Assembly (NCBI GenBank): GCA_963931925.1 | Contig: OZ007573.1 | Span: 34,805,749-34,869,748, forward strand | DNA length: 64,000 nt | Origin: Onchidella celtica | Lineage: Eukaryota; Mollusca; Gastropoda; Systellommatophora; Onchidiidae | Reading direction: 5' to 3' | Part shown: positions 34,637 through 47,704 of the stretch, piece by piece | Numbering within the stretch: the first letter of the stretch is position 1 | Layout of the letters: the number at the start of each line of letters is the position of its first letter | The notes under the pieces: generated by a model | The model's database searches: none | What the model was told of the DNA's origin: nothing | Seen by the model: only the letters and a program-made list of their open reading frames with translations | Position numbers and translations under genes: made by a program

Positions 34637-37600
34637 GTCTGTCTGTCTCTCTCTCCCTCTCCCTCTCTCTCTCTGTCTGTTTTAATTTCATTCACTCAAT
34701 TTAAACTGATGAAGCTCTGAATACGAAACATAAACAATGTACCCAGATATAGCGTGGCAGGCTCAAAGTGGCCGCTGGCATGCCGACGTGCCATAAAAGC
34801 CAAACTCTCTCGCTCTCTAAGCCTTTATGTTTAATTTATTATTAGGACCCTAAGTAAGGAAGAGCTTTGGTTGGGCAGTTATTTCCAATTGAAACCCAAT
34901 ATATAAAATATAGCTAAACATTGTGTATTAATCTGCCTTCTCCTGATAAGTGGCCTCATCGATAAATTTCCCTCTCTGTGATCTCACTGTGAAAAATACG
35001 TGCATGTTTTCGCAAAATCGTGTCCGGTTGTGAACTGCTTTCATGAATTATAATGTCTTTCACCTAAATCTATCACTAATTTAGAATCCAAGTCTACCTA
35101 AACACGGACAAATTATGCTGTCGATTGATCGCCAAATTTGATGACTTTTGATTCAGCCGCTCGGGAATTACCCTAACTGGACCCTTACGACATCACCACT
35201 AAAATTATTATTATGATAGATAATCTGGGGGTTTTGTAAGAATTTGAGCTGTTTTGAGGTGTAAAACAAAGAAAAAGGTAAAGGTGTTGTTGTTTGGGGT
35301 GGGGGTCTTTTGGTCGCTAGAACATCCGAATAGCGAGCGATTTTACTTCTATTGTTCAACGAATAGCAAGCGGTGGGGGGGGGGGGGGTGGTTAACGAAC
35401 GTATTACACAGGCTCGCCATTCCGATGCGTAGCCTTTTGGTCATGTAGCCAAAATAATCACTACAGGCTTTTTGTAACCAGCTTGGAGCCAATTTGTTGA
35501 AAAGTTATTGTGCCCATATTCCCGACAAAATGTTGCTGGTAGCCAGTTAGCTAAACCTGTCTCTAATCGTAACCCTGGTCCTAAACCTTTCTCCAAAATT
35601 CTTAGCAAATCAAGACCCAATTTGGCCATGCGGTGCATATATAGTGAGTCCGAGAAAAATATTTATAGGTCAGAAATGAACAAATGAATACTAAAACACC
35701 AAACGTTGGGGTAGAACGAAGACCAGAACATATTCCCGGAAAGTGATGGCATCTCCTTGAAGGAATTTACAAGTTCAATTTTCAGTTTATTGTAGGTCTA
35801 ATCGCCAATTTAAAACATCCACAAGAAAGATGCATATGTACAAGGTTTGAAAACAGCCCCAAAAAAAAAAACAACTATGCATTCTCATAAAGTCTCGTAT
35901 AGCTTATGTCGTGGGAGGTTGAATCTATTTGTGCTGATTGTAGACACAAATATGGCTATTCAGCGATTCGAAGTAAGCGCATAAAATCCAAAATTCAGAG
36001 AATGGATGATGATTTTTGTGAAGTGCTAACTTTACTTTTCTTGGAGAGATCATTTGCTTATTCTACTTATCGGTTTCAAAAGTAATGTGAATTGAGCAAA
36101 TGGAAGACTGCATAAAATCTATAGTACCGGTCGAAGAGTTTATGAATCAAAAACAAACCAAAATGTCGAGTGTACAATTTAGAAATGCCAGTGCAGTCAT
36201 TTATGTATTCACAAGTGCTGGCCAGTGTCTGAGTATGAGCTGCAGATTCATTTTTTTTTTTTTAATTATGTTATCCACAGGCTGCAGTCCAATTTGTCTT
36301 TGAGTTTGACATGAAGCAAAAATTGCTACCAGAAATGAAATTTAATGTTTATCGTTGATTTTCATTCATTTAATTTTGAAACATTTTTAATGTCAATTCC
36401 ATACATGGCATTTTGCAAAGAATGGAGAGTTCTCGAATGTCATCGAAAAGAAGGTGTTAAATCAGAGAGACCTGAATATATTACTCAAAAGCTCAGGTTT
36501 TAATAACTAGAACAAAAATGGAATTACCACCTCATATTTCCCCATTTATTTTATTATTAACACTAGGTTTGCCAGGCTATAAAGTATTAAACAGGAACAT
36601 AATCACGAAACGAAAAACATGTTCTGCTACACCAAAAAAAACACAAAAAAAACTGAAGATTTGTATCTTTCCATTTTGATTTGTTTGTTTGTTTAATTCG
36701 TTGTTTGTGAGTGCATTTAATGACTTTCGGCTCTTCCCCAGTAATCCATTATCAAACAGCACCCCTGACCGACATTTCCCCTGTGTACCAGAAGGCCAAA
36801 ATATAACTATATTGCTTCAGTGAAGAGAATTGCGGGGAGGGTTATTTGGAGGAGGGCGGAGGTGGGGGGGGGGGGTAGTCAGGATAACGGAACAGACACA
36901 CAGAACACCATACAGATGAAAGCATACTTAAGTAATGAACTAGCAAGATCGATAAAAAGGACAAATAATTAAAGAAGGAAGAAAGAGAACACACACACAG
37001 CAAAGATTAAGACGTGTTTGTTTTTGTCCCTGGAAATACTGTTTCTCTGACAACAGTCAGGATAATCATGATGATTTGAATCACGATAAATGAGCAGAAA
37101 AAACATCGGTACTTACCTGTCACGAAAACCAATATCTCAGAGAAGAGAAACAAACTTTGTTCACACGGCAGCCGCCAGTTCACATCCACGTGCGAAAAGT
37201 GTCTCCGCCAAGTCCTAGAAAACTCTGCAGTTTGTTAACCTACTTCTGTTTATTCCGGAACGGCATTACTTAAGCATCTCATCGAATATGTATTACCAAG
37301 AAGGCAACCTTTGCTACAAAGCCAAATCCCGAATATATAACCCATTCATACAGTCGTTGATCTAAGCTTGTTCTGCCCTGCTGTCGAGATGGTAGCAAAG
37401 GCGTGGACTAGAAGTTATACCAAGCCACAGCATCTCCCAAGCAACCCGTCTCTAGATCAATGAGGTCCCAAAGCTAGCGGAGCCAGCGCTTATCGCGAAA
37501 GATCCCCAGTCGATTTTCATTCAGTTTCTCTTCGCCAATACACAATAGCACAACAGGCGTTATGAAGCTCCGGAATTAATACTTCCTGTGGGGACCTCTT

Positions 37601-37660
37601 GTTTTTTGTCTATTGAGCGTGTAGCTGGTTCAGAGAGGAGGATATGGAGGGAGGTACGGG
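33391..37660. other. Non-coding sequence
   Basis: Apart from the microsatellite at 34598-34682, poly(G) at about 35374-35386 and 36864-36875 and a dispersed-repeat copy at 35443-35635, nothing is recognised. All open frames are under 85 codons and lack motifs. Confidence 0.45.
34598..34682 (+). repeat. (CT)n / (CTGT)n microsatellite
   Basis: Perfect CT array with TGTC interruptions. Confidence 0.85.
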
Positions 37661-37785
37661 AGGAGGGTGAAGATAGAGAGAGTCAGTACGTGAGTCAGTA
37701 CGTGAGTCAGTACGTGAATGTGTGTGGGTGCATGTGTGAGAGTGAGAGAGAGAAAGAGCGAGTAAGTGAGAGAAAGAGAGAGAGG

Positions 37786-37854
<69 letters not shown>

Positions 37855-37920
37855 GGAGAGAGAGAGAAAGAGATTATAAGTCAGAGAGAGAGAGAGAGGA
37901 GAAAAGGGAGAGAAGAGAAG
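37661..37920 (+). repeat. (GA)n tract with a 12-bp tandem repeat
   Basis: GTCAGTACGTGA occurs three times in tandem at about 37681-37718, followed by about 200 bp of GA, GGGA and GACA repeats with a short poly(G). Confidence 0.8.
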
Positions 37921-38767
37921 GAAGACATACACATGTGTTTTCAGGAGAAAACAAAAGAGCAGGCCATGTCACATAAATTGGTTACAATGCAGTAAAAAGT
38001 GTACCAAAATTGGTGTTTCATTTTACGTGCTTGGTGACTAAAGAAACTGACTCAAATTATAGATCGTTATATTATCTTAACTCTTGACCGTAATACATCA
38101 TGGTAGTATTCCTTTGCGATCTTTGTAACCAATATCTGGCCAGTTTCTGAAAATGTCATTGTGACCATTTCGCCAAAGACAAGATTGACATTTGGTAACA
38201 ATTAACTAAATCTATACTCCTAGACCTAACGACAAACTTTCCAAAGTATACCCAGTGCAAATGAAACACAATTTGGTCGCATGACACAGAAATAGTCATT
38301 CTGAATTTTTATTCTCAGTCCAAATGCATGTTCTCAAAAAAGGTCGTCTTGAAAGCTCCATAGCAGCTAAAGGATATAGAATGAAAAGGTTACATAGATA
38401 TATAGCAAACTAAACACGGGAAAAAAGCAACCCATACCCCCTCTCCAAGCCAACCCCAGTTGGTGCACGCACTCTATAAAGGCGCCAGACCTAACAGCCT
38501 TTCTGAGGGCTAAGAAAAGAAAAGAAAAAAATAAAGCAAAAGAAGAAAAGCAAGAACAAGAAAAGAATTGAAGAAAAGAAAGAAAAAGATGCTGGAAAGG
38601 AAGAGGAAGCGGAAGATTTGGACAGAAGACGGATGAAACAAGAAATAAATAACCAGCTTAAACAAGGAAAATTTGAAACAAGAAAACGTGAGGTGTAAAT
38701 GCCAAAAGCCGAGCGAACTTCCCTAAACAAAGACCTCAAACCTCTATAGCATTATGGGCAACATAAA

Positions 38768-39062
38768 GGGGACACGTTGGTCTACAGGCAAACTGCTCGC
38801 CTCTCATGCCGAAGGTACCGGGTTCGATTCCCGGTAGATGCAGGCATGTTGGAATTTGGGGATTTTTCTCATATTTTCCTGTCCCCGATCCTATGGTAGG
38901 TTGGATCGAGCACCTAATCTTCTCGGATAAGGAGGAAAAACTCGGAGGGCCCTTGTGTACGTTTGCACACATTAAAGATACCTTGGCCGTTGAAAGTCTA
39001 GAACAGATGGCCGAACAAGGGCGCTGCCCGGGCAAAATTCTAAAAAAATTTATTCCTACCAC
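38768..39062 (+). mobile_element. tRNA-derived SINE
   Basis: The head contains an A-box-like TGGTCTACAGGC and a B box GGTTCGATTCC 40 bp later, the spacing of a tRNA-type pol III promoter, and ends in CCGGTAGATGCAGG. The body contains GCACCTAATCTTCTCGG, GGGCCCTTGTG, ACATTAAAGATACCTTGG and a GGGCAAAATT end, shared with the copy at 60.06-60.53 kb. This copy ends in an A-rich stretch and lacks the CGCCGACCGGCG/(ATACAA)n tail segment of the other copies, so it is either 3'-truncated or a shorter subfamily. Confidence 0.85.
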
Positions 39063-42000
39063 AAAAAAACAACAACACAGAAACAGGAACAATAAAAATA
39101 AAAACAAGAAAAATGAGGCGTAATTGCCAAAAGCAGCGAAACTTCTTAATTGAAGATCCAAACATATCACTAAGCAATAAAGAAATTAAATATAACGCAC
39201 AATCACATATGCCCCACTCCGTTTGGAATTAAACAAAAAAAATTCTTTAATTTCCATTTTCCAACACCCAGATAAAAAGTCATATAAAGCTAAAATATGA
39301 GGTGAAAATATCTGTCCTTCTATATCTGAAATATTTCAGATCTGATCTTTATTGGGTACTAGACGACAAGTTGCTCATGCCTGCGGTAAAACATTATATT
39401 GACTATAGCATTAATGTCTCTAACGGTGAGCTGCCAGACATGTACAAAATCATGTTAAATATTCCTGTGAGAATGGGCACAATTTGTTATGGTGTGTAGT
39501 GTCTCCACAAGATTCCCGTGGGATGTAACTGAACTGCGCCGGAAAGTGCTGTAGGGTTTTCATAATGATATCAAGCACGCAGTTCCGCCGTAGTTCGAGT
39601 GGCAGTAGTGGCACACAGAGAGAGAATGACTTGTGTTTGTGCAAATAGATTAGTTTTCACTTCGCATGCAATGCGACAAAATCACGTAGTCTGGGAAATT
39701 GAAGAATTTACAAAGTAGTACTGCAATGTTCACACCCAGCATGACAGAGTTGGATAATTTCTACCAACATGGAAGAGAGGCCACTGGACTCTGAAACGAC
39801 ATTATGTTTCCGCTATCCATTAACCTATCCATCTCTCCTTCCATCCATCCACCCATCCATCTGCCCGTCCATCAAACCATCTATCCATTCATCCATCCCC
39901 ATCAACTCCATCCATCCATTTAACCATCCACCCAGTCATTCACCCATCCATCTATCCATTCATCCGCCCACACAATTCCCGCGAGATATCAGTGAACTGC
40001 GCGGACAAGTGCTGTAGGGTCTTCATAATGATAATTATCAAGTACGCAGTTCCTCGAAGTTCGAGATCCATCCATCCGCCGTCTGTCCATCTCTTTGCCT
40101 GTCCCGCCAGTCCGTCCGCTTGTCTGTCTATGTTGACTGTCTGCCTATGCCCTTATCTGTCTGTCTACTCATAAAGAACGAACAAAAAAAAACAAAAAAA
40201 AACATACCAGAAAGAAACCGTGATCAACCAAGCCCAGAACATCCCTCGTAAACATAGACACTACAGCAGTCTGAAGTACAAAATCTCTTAATTAAAAAGA
40301 CTAAATAAAGTGAAATCCCATGTGCTATGAAACAGTAAACCCATAATTATGCCGGCTAGATAAAAATGTGATTCCTGTCAAATCAAACAATTGTAAATGT
40401 AATATCAAAGAAAAGAAAATTACAGAGAAAAATTCTAAAGCGATTGTGTAAAAAAAAAATGCAAGAGAGATCATAACGATATTAACTTCGTTTTTGTTTT
40501 TCTGTTTCCGGAGTCATAAAACCTCGCTCACCTAAAAATGCGAGGTTAATTCCACTAGCACGAATGTTTTCTGACTTCAGAATAATTTGTTCATTCAGAT
40601 CATTTTGCTCGCTTGATGATATCATCACACGCAATTATTCCAACGGATAACATCCTCCAAGATAATGGAATGGACAGAAATAACAAATGACTGGAAGTCC
40701 GTTCGCATCATCAATGTTTCATGGATGTCCGTTCGCACCAATGTGTACTTGTGGTATGTGTGTCCTAGACAAGGAAGTAAAACCATAAACAATCCCTTAG
40801 AACTATGAAATGCTCAATTCGTCTTAACACATGATTGTATTTGAGGTCAGGATTGGACATAAATATAACATGATATTTTGTGTAATTTTAAGAGACATTA
40901 TTTCGTTTGACTGGTTCAAAACATTTTTTCCCAAGTTTGAAAAAGTAGCTCCATTAAGTAACTCTGCTAATCTCTTTAAAGAATTAGATTTACTAATTTT
41001 TTTTTCAACGCTTTGCCGCCATACGTAATTAAATTTGGGTTTTCCAAACTCAGGTGTTTTCTAGGTCACTGGTTGCTCCAAATACATAATTTATAAGGCA
41101 ACCATTTGCAGTTGATAAGCCATTGACACTGACAAAACACGGATAGTTCCGTCTAGCAACAATAGAATCAACATTATTAATTTGACGTTGATTCGCTCAC
41201 ATATATATATATATTTTAATATCAAAGCAACAGGTACAGCGTTTGAAAGAATAAGCTTTTTGGTGGAAGGGCTTAAATATATATATCGTGCCAGAATCAC
41301 AGGGTTCAAACTCGAATATTGAGCGAAAGGCATTTTTCGTGCACACTTCGAATCCGAAAACGCCAGGTCTGGAGGATTTTTTGTTTCTCTGGCGCCTCAG
41401 CCGAAGGCTGTTGGTTCCTATTCTTGATTTCTTTATTACTTGTTGTTCTTTCTTGTTCTTTTTCTTTCTGTTCATTCTTTCTTGTCTGGTTCTTGATTCT
41501 TGGTCTTGTTTTTTTAGTGGGCGCCAAATGCTTTTAGAAAAGGACGATGAAGAAGAAGCAGGAGGAAGGAAAGCCCACCATCGAACTCCCGCCCCCCCCC
41601 CCTCGGGGGCTTTGCCTCTTAACTAACATTTGATGCATAACATTTTAAAAAGAAATTTTCTCCATGCCACACTCAGCACATGCCGACTGTTTCGTGACTT
41701 TTCCCTCCGCAGAATGAAATTACTAGGGACCTGTTCTAAAGATTCTGAGGAGCGTAGGCTGTGACTCTGCCGTAAAGTCGGCCCACCAGATAGTATGTCT
41801 GACGGCCTGGCAGTTTAAACGAACTATACAATAAAAATCAGGGGTATATATCTAGATATATTTCAGTACCGAAAACTTTAGTACTTAGACATTTTAAAAC
41901 TACATGTTCCTATTTGCCTTCAGTTCCTATATTGTTCTCATGTCGCCACATGATCCATGCCCCCCTCCCCCCCCCCCCATCTCCGGAGCCCTGCACCAAG

Positions 42001-42278
42001 ACTAGCAGTGTACTTTCGTATTTGTATTTAACGTCAGGTCTTTCAAGGTATCTGCACCTCTTTCTTACATAAACAGTCCTAGGTTACTGTGATTTGCACT
42101 GTATAGTCCCTGATCTTTATTCTCAACGTTACTGATCGTTTTGGAGTCAGGGAATGGGCTTATGCATGAGACAGAACCAACTCCTACAATTACAATGCTT
42201 TATGAATTACCACAATAGGAAACGCCAGCAGTGTTCTGTCAATTTACATAATACTGTTTGGATGCATATTTTACTTCT
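39063..42278. other. Non-coding sequence with repeated modules
   Basis: A module of about 100 bp appears at 39509-39608 and again at 39972-40067, with an (ATCC)n array at 39838-39970 between them and a (CTGT)n-like array at 40075-40165. Poly(C) runs lie at about 41591-41601 and 41961-41980. No gene is recognised; a 112-codon frame at 41288-41626 has no motif. Confidence 0.45.
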
Positions 42279-42280
42279 TA

Positions 42281-42477
42281 AGGGTAGCCACACAAAGGCC
42301 GCCGAATTCGGTCACCGAGCCACTAGGTGCTTTAGGTGAGAAGAATTGCACTACATAAACGGACCGAATCTAGATGGGCTTTATGTGCAGTTGTTGAAAT
42401 TATATAGTGCAATTCTTCTCACCTAAAGCGCCTAATGGCTCGGTGGCCGAATTCGGCGGCCTTTGTGTGGCTACCCT
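42281..42477. mobile_element. 197-bp foldback MITE, TA target duplication
   Basis: Inverted arms of about 75 bp begin AGGGTAGCCACACAAAGG and end CCTTTGTGTGGCTACCCT, differing at only a few sites, with a loop of about 45 bp. TA lies on both sides (42279-42280 and 42478-42479); a TTA duplication cannot be ruled out. It has no coding capacity. TA duplications suggest Tc1/mariner or PIF-related mobilisation. Confidence 0.88.
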
Positions 42478-42501
42478 TAGGTTATGTACCGAAAAAAAAT
42501 G

Positions 42502-42767
42502 CTTCAGGCTTTCAGAATAGAAACTGAATTGTCACCATTTCCGCACATTTCCGTTAAAAAAAAAAAAAATTAAGCAGGTACGTGAAAGTTTGTTAGGGCT
42601 GATGAAGTTCTCTGACCAAGTCAGCAAGTTGAATAGAAAAGTGACATGAAGTAACAATGGGCCGTTTATTGTAAAGGTTTTTAAAATAATATTCCAAAAA
42701 GATCACGGGCAGAGACATCCACCGCTTTCAAAAATTCGTTTTCAGTTTCTATTCTGAAAGCCTGAAG
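42502..42767. mobile_element. 266-bp MITE with perfect 27-bp terminal inverted repeats
   Basis: 42502-42528 (starting CTTCAGGCTTTCAGAATAG) is the exact reverse complement of 42741-42767. The interior is AT-rich and non-coding. No clear target duplication is seen. It lies only 24 bp from the foldback element at 42281-42477. Confidence 0.8.
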
Positions 42768-45700
42768 AAGTAAAATACTGAATAAGATGAGTTGTCAAAG
42801 GACAAAAAATATTTTATTAATTTCATGGAGACTAACAGTCTACATACCAACGTTCATACCAACGTTCAGCACATTCAGTCAAAAGGCTGCAAAGTTGTAG
42901 CCTCCAGAAAATGGGCATAAATTTCTAAAAGGACCATAACATATAAATACCCATTAAATCCTAATGGTTTCTTGCTCTTCGTTGCTAATACATATACTTC
43001 CACGGACATCTGTGTGAAATGTGATCGGCGAGATGTATCATGCTGGCATGAACCTTTCCTGAGTGTCCTCGAACTAAAGTGATCAGTTGTGTAGAGTCCA
43101 CAGAGAAATCAAATTCGCTCTTGAGTTGCCTAAAACCACTTCGGTAAAGCTCTTTTACGACGCGGCCTGGAATACATATGAACCAGTTTCTAGGCTGTAG
43201 CAATTTCTGAAGCCCATTTTGTTTCGAAATGATTTTTTATCAAGACATTCTTTGTGAAAACAACGCATATTCCAGTTTCAGAAATAGGCATTCGAAGTTC
43301 GTTCAATACTGTTTGGTTTGCTCTACATCAACAGACAATACCCGAGCCTGAAGTTCTTTACGCAGTTTTATCGGAGCTCTTCATGAGAGAGAAACTTTAC
43401 ACCATAGTCGTAAGCCATTCTGTACTCATTAATTACAAGAATACAATCATTTAGCTACATATACAGTAAGCCCTATTTATGCTTACTTAACGGCTTGCAT
43501 TGTTTCCTTCCCACTGAACTCTTTGAACTGATTCGTTTCGCTTAGGTTACACAAATAACAAGTATGAGGCATCCCCGCCCACCATCACCCCCGATCACGT
43601 GCACGAAGGCGGATCATGCCTACTTGCAGACTTGATTTTCTTGGGGGGGGGGGGGGCGGCGGCACAGAGGGTAAGAATGCGCACCGCTAAATTTTTTTCT
43701 TTTCTTTTTGCACAGAAGCTGAGCATGCCCCTCCCCCCCCCCCCCCGCAAAGATTTGGATAGTTTCATTTTGTTTGTTTGTTTGTTTGTGGGGGGGGGGG
43801 GGTGAGGAACGAAGTATTTGTTCGCCCGTAGTGGACATTACCCCGGAACTAGTACTTCATAGTAAAAGGTCACCCTGTACAAATACTTCATAGTAAAAGT
43901 TCCCCCTTACATTTCGCCAATTATGAAGCTTTTTGATTATTTTCACATGAAGCCTTGAAAACTGTACCTCGTCTGGAGGAAGGATTACTATGAAGTAAAA
44001 GATCCCGGGGAACAAATACTTCATAGCACTTTAGCCCCCCCCCCCCACCACATACTATCAAGTAAACGTTCCCGGGTGTTTGTTTTTTGTTGTTGTTGTT
44101 TGTTTTTCCAAGTTGTAAATATGTAAAATGAAATGGTTCTCTTTCAGTGCTTTTTTAGGTAAGCTCACCGCACGGGATGATTATTTCACAAGCGTCCGGT
44201 TAGCGCGCAGTGCTGTGCTGCGCATGAGAGTATTATGGGAATTTTTTCAGATCAGAAAGAGGCAAAGAAATCAGTTGGAACACCGGTCTATCCAGGGTAA
44301 TGCCGGGCGCCTCATCCAGTTTAGTAAAAAAAAAAAAAAAGAACAAAGCTATGTCACTAGGATCTGGCGCATTTCCAGATGTTTTCCCACTGTCCAATTT
44401 CTTTCCAGGCAGTAATCGAACTGCCACAGACCCCTGGGGCCCAGCTTAGGGCCCTGAATGTTTGGATAAGCAACATTTGAGGGCAACAGAATGTCAGACA
44501 GTTCCAAATAGAAAAAGAATGATGGTGATTGCCATTCAGGCTGTCTTCTTTACTGAATTATTTAGTTACTCTGCACTGTTGTGGACCTAGACGCCGAAGA
44601 CAATGCTTTACCAGAGTTCCTAGTGAGGATATTAGTAATCATTTTTAACAAAATCCCTCGTATTATTTCAGGATTACCCAGGATATGAGATGGTCACTGG
44701 GTTTTTTCCCGTTAGGGGGATTAGCAAGGAAAGCACTAATCCCCAAAGCCCGTACAGGGAATAGCAGTTTTTTGTTTTGTTTTGTTTTGTTTTTTTGTTC
44801 GTGAACCCGATTGGCCGCTAATCCCTTGTCTTGTCCACAGTTATACAAAATGTGATGACGTCAAGCGTTTACTAATAATCGCGAAAGTAACTTTCGGGAC
44901 CGGGAACCTGGACGTGATCGTCAGATTCCTATTTGTTTCTCTTACGAAGGGTGTCTCAAAATTTGGCTGGGCCACACAACACCATCTAAGATACTTTCAA
45001 GAAAAATTTATTGAGGGCACCTCTAAATTATTCAATCTTGCCTCGTCTCGGTATACACTTTTTGTTTCATTTTTGTATTTTAAACACACAAGTTCGTAAA
45101 AGTCTCCCGTCAAGGCAATCCAGCGGGATGTGATTTGGATAAGAGTAAATGTTAGCGCTGGAATAGGAGATATATCTTTCCTTAATGTTGTAGTTGTTAG
45201 GGGTTCACTACCTTTGGCATTGGTACCTCCTATTCTTCTTGTTTTTCTGTGTTGTTTTTTTTTGATTTTTCTTGTCCATCTTTTCTCTTTCCATGTCTCT
45301 TTCCTCCTAGCCTTGTAAAAAGGGCTATCAGGTAAACAGCCTTGAAAAATACAGCAGTTCACATTGCACAACTGTTTATATAATACACAACGGTTTATAT
45401 ACAACTGATTACATAACATAATGAACCTTACCCGGCACGAAAGTCACGTTACACTGGCACTTCCTTATCTCGAATGAGGAAACATTACCAATCATTACAG
45501 TAGTGAAAACAGTGAAACAAAGGTTATACACCGTGGCAAACAATCGTATAACAACCACCTTGATAAAAGGATCAAAGGATCAAAGCAACCGATGCCAAGC
45601 CGTGCTACGGTACATTCCGTATTGTTGACATAACGGTACCTGAAAAAAAAAAATCGAATGAATCGATACGTCAAACATGAAAAAAATCGTAGTTGGTTCA

Positions 45701-46198
45701 TGAGCCTCTGATTATCACCCACGCGCGAAATTTTTCAAATCCATTTTCTCCAAACATCGAGAACAAAACCTGCATAATATGATTTAAAATTGGTAAAACT
45801 CGATCCTTTGGTCGGGCTAAGTTCAGTTGGTTGTATGCTACAAAACTTCAGAAATTGGTGTTTTACATTTGCTAAGTAAGAGTGTAGCCTTGTGTCAAGA
45901 ACCGCCATTTTGTTAGCAGCGATCTGAAAACGGTCAGGAATACTCACAAACTGAGAAAGACATCTATTTTACTTGTCGATAGATGGATAGATAGATAGAT
46001 AAACAGACAGACAGCTAAGCAGGCAGACAAAAAGACAAACAGGCAGACCGGCGGACGGAGTGACGGGAGGTTGGACAGCCAGATAGATAGGCTACGCAAC
46101 ATATTGTCCAGTGTCTACAAATACTCTACCAGTGATGAGATGCTGGAAGCTAGTAGCAGCCGGAGATATATGAAGTAACGGGGTGGAAATGAACCGTA
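42768..46198. other. Non-coding sequence
   Basis: Includes three poly(G)/poly(C) tracts at 43640-43803, a cluster of repeated ACTTCATAGTAAAAG strings at 43815-44075, a GGGTGTCTCAAAATTTGG mariner-like end near 44949 without a visible partner, and a (GATA)/(GACA) array at 45978-46092. The 140-codon frame at 44997-45419 (minus) has no known motif. Confidence 0.45.
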
Positions 46199-46491
46199 GG
46201 TGTTATTCAAGACTGCCGTAACTCGAGTTACGGCGAAATCGACTTTTTTCCAGGCAAAATCGACTTTTTTCCAAATTTAGCATCTTCAAGCCGAGGTGAA
46301 CATTGTGTCAAAATATCAAAACAAGCCACTGATAAGTTTTTAAGATATTCCATGTTCAATAAATGTCGTAAGTCGAAAGCAGATATAACTGGTTTTCAAT
46401 AGTCGTAAATCGAGTTAGGAGTATTATCTGGCAAAAATCGGTTTTAGTTAATTGGTAGCGGAGTTACTACAGTATTGAAGTATTCTACACT
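46199..46491. mobile_element. Probable MITE, copy 1 of a pair
   Basis: The left end GGTGTTATTCAAGACTG with CGTAACTC and the right end (reverse complement GTGTAGAATACTTCAATACTG with GTAACTC) are imperfect inverted repeats. The same left end occurs in reverse orientation at 52071-52088. The interior has repeated short strings CGTAACTCGAG, GTCGTAAATCGAG and a 20-bp tandem duplication around 46236-46276. No target duplication was confirmed. Confidence 0.5.
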
Positions 46492-47704
46492 CGTAACTAT
46501 AGTACAAAATATAATTAACGGAATGCGCCGATCAAAGAACTTTTTTTGACTACCTACACAACGCCAGAAAATGAGTTTTCCGTTTCCCTTTCCATCTCCA
46601 AGCTCAAATTGTTTCAAAACTTTCGCCCTACACTTTTTGTCTCGCCACACATTTTTAATGACCTTTGACCTCGATCTGGTGGGAGTACGGCGCAAGTTTC
46701 TGGCGCCGAATTGTGCAGACAACTTCAGGCTTTAGGCCAAGGAAGAAGGAACCGCTTCATTGGGTAAATTTGACATAATTTTGGAACATTTTAGCTTCTA
46801 TTTGAATTTGTAAAGCCATAAAGAATAATATAATAGTGTGTATTCATGTCCTCAATTGAACATTTAATCACTAATTCAATCGCGAGAAACACATGAATGG
46901 TTGCAGCATCAAATAATTTTCAGTTTGAATTTGAGCCTGGACGGTGAAAGGCTATGCGAATCATGTAAAATTTGGGGGGGGGGGGGGGATATTGGGTGAG
47001 AGTGTATTATATGCTAGCAAGAGCATGTGTGCATGTGTGTGTTTGTTGTGTGTGTGTTGTATTTGCGTGTATCTGTCTGTCTGTCTGTGTGAGCGCAAGC
47101 GTGTGTGTATGTATAGAGTGTATTTTAATATCAGCGACAGACCCAAAGGCTAGGCACTATATTGTGTGTGTGTGTGTGTGTGTTGTTGTTGTTGTTTTTT
47201 AGCTATAGGCCTACCATCCCCTCCAATTTTGTGAGAAGGGATGTCATGGAAATTAATGTTATAATAACGATTAGAATACGATGCTTGTTATTAGATCTCA
47301 TGCCATGAAAGAATGTTTTCAATAAATGATCATACATCTTTTACATTTAATTTGATCAATGTACCATACAATTGCTCTAATGGGTGGACATTGTTCTTTT
47401 TTCCCAGCACTTTGCAATATCGAATCTCATGAAGCCAGCGAGGCCCCTTCTGTTGTAAAACACTGGTGTCGACAAGGATGACGGAGTACGATTTATGTCA
47501 AAACTGAAAGATACTGTTCTACTTCTAGATCCCACCCTTAGTGTGATTAATGATTAGTCTTGTATACTGCTTTACACAGCTGGTTACTACATGTACGATG
47601 TAACCCGTTTGACTATTAACGTGCAGCAATTAGCTCCGGGCAAATTATCACTTTGCTTTTTTCTGTGTTGTGATACGATTAAATGTTTACATTAATTATA
47701 TCTA
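46492..47704. other. Non-coding sequence with (TG)n tracts
   Basis: Poly(G) at 46975-46988 and (TG)n/(TCTG)n arrays at 47024-47105 and 47163-47198. No gene is recognised before the transposon remnant at 47705. Confidence 0.45.

Noticed and set aside
44997-45419. 140-codon minus-strand ORF next to a mariner-like GGGTGTCTCAAAATTT string
   Set aside because: No transposase motif could be recognised and no partner inverted end was seen.
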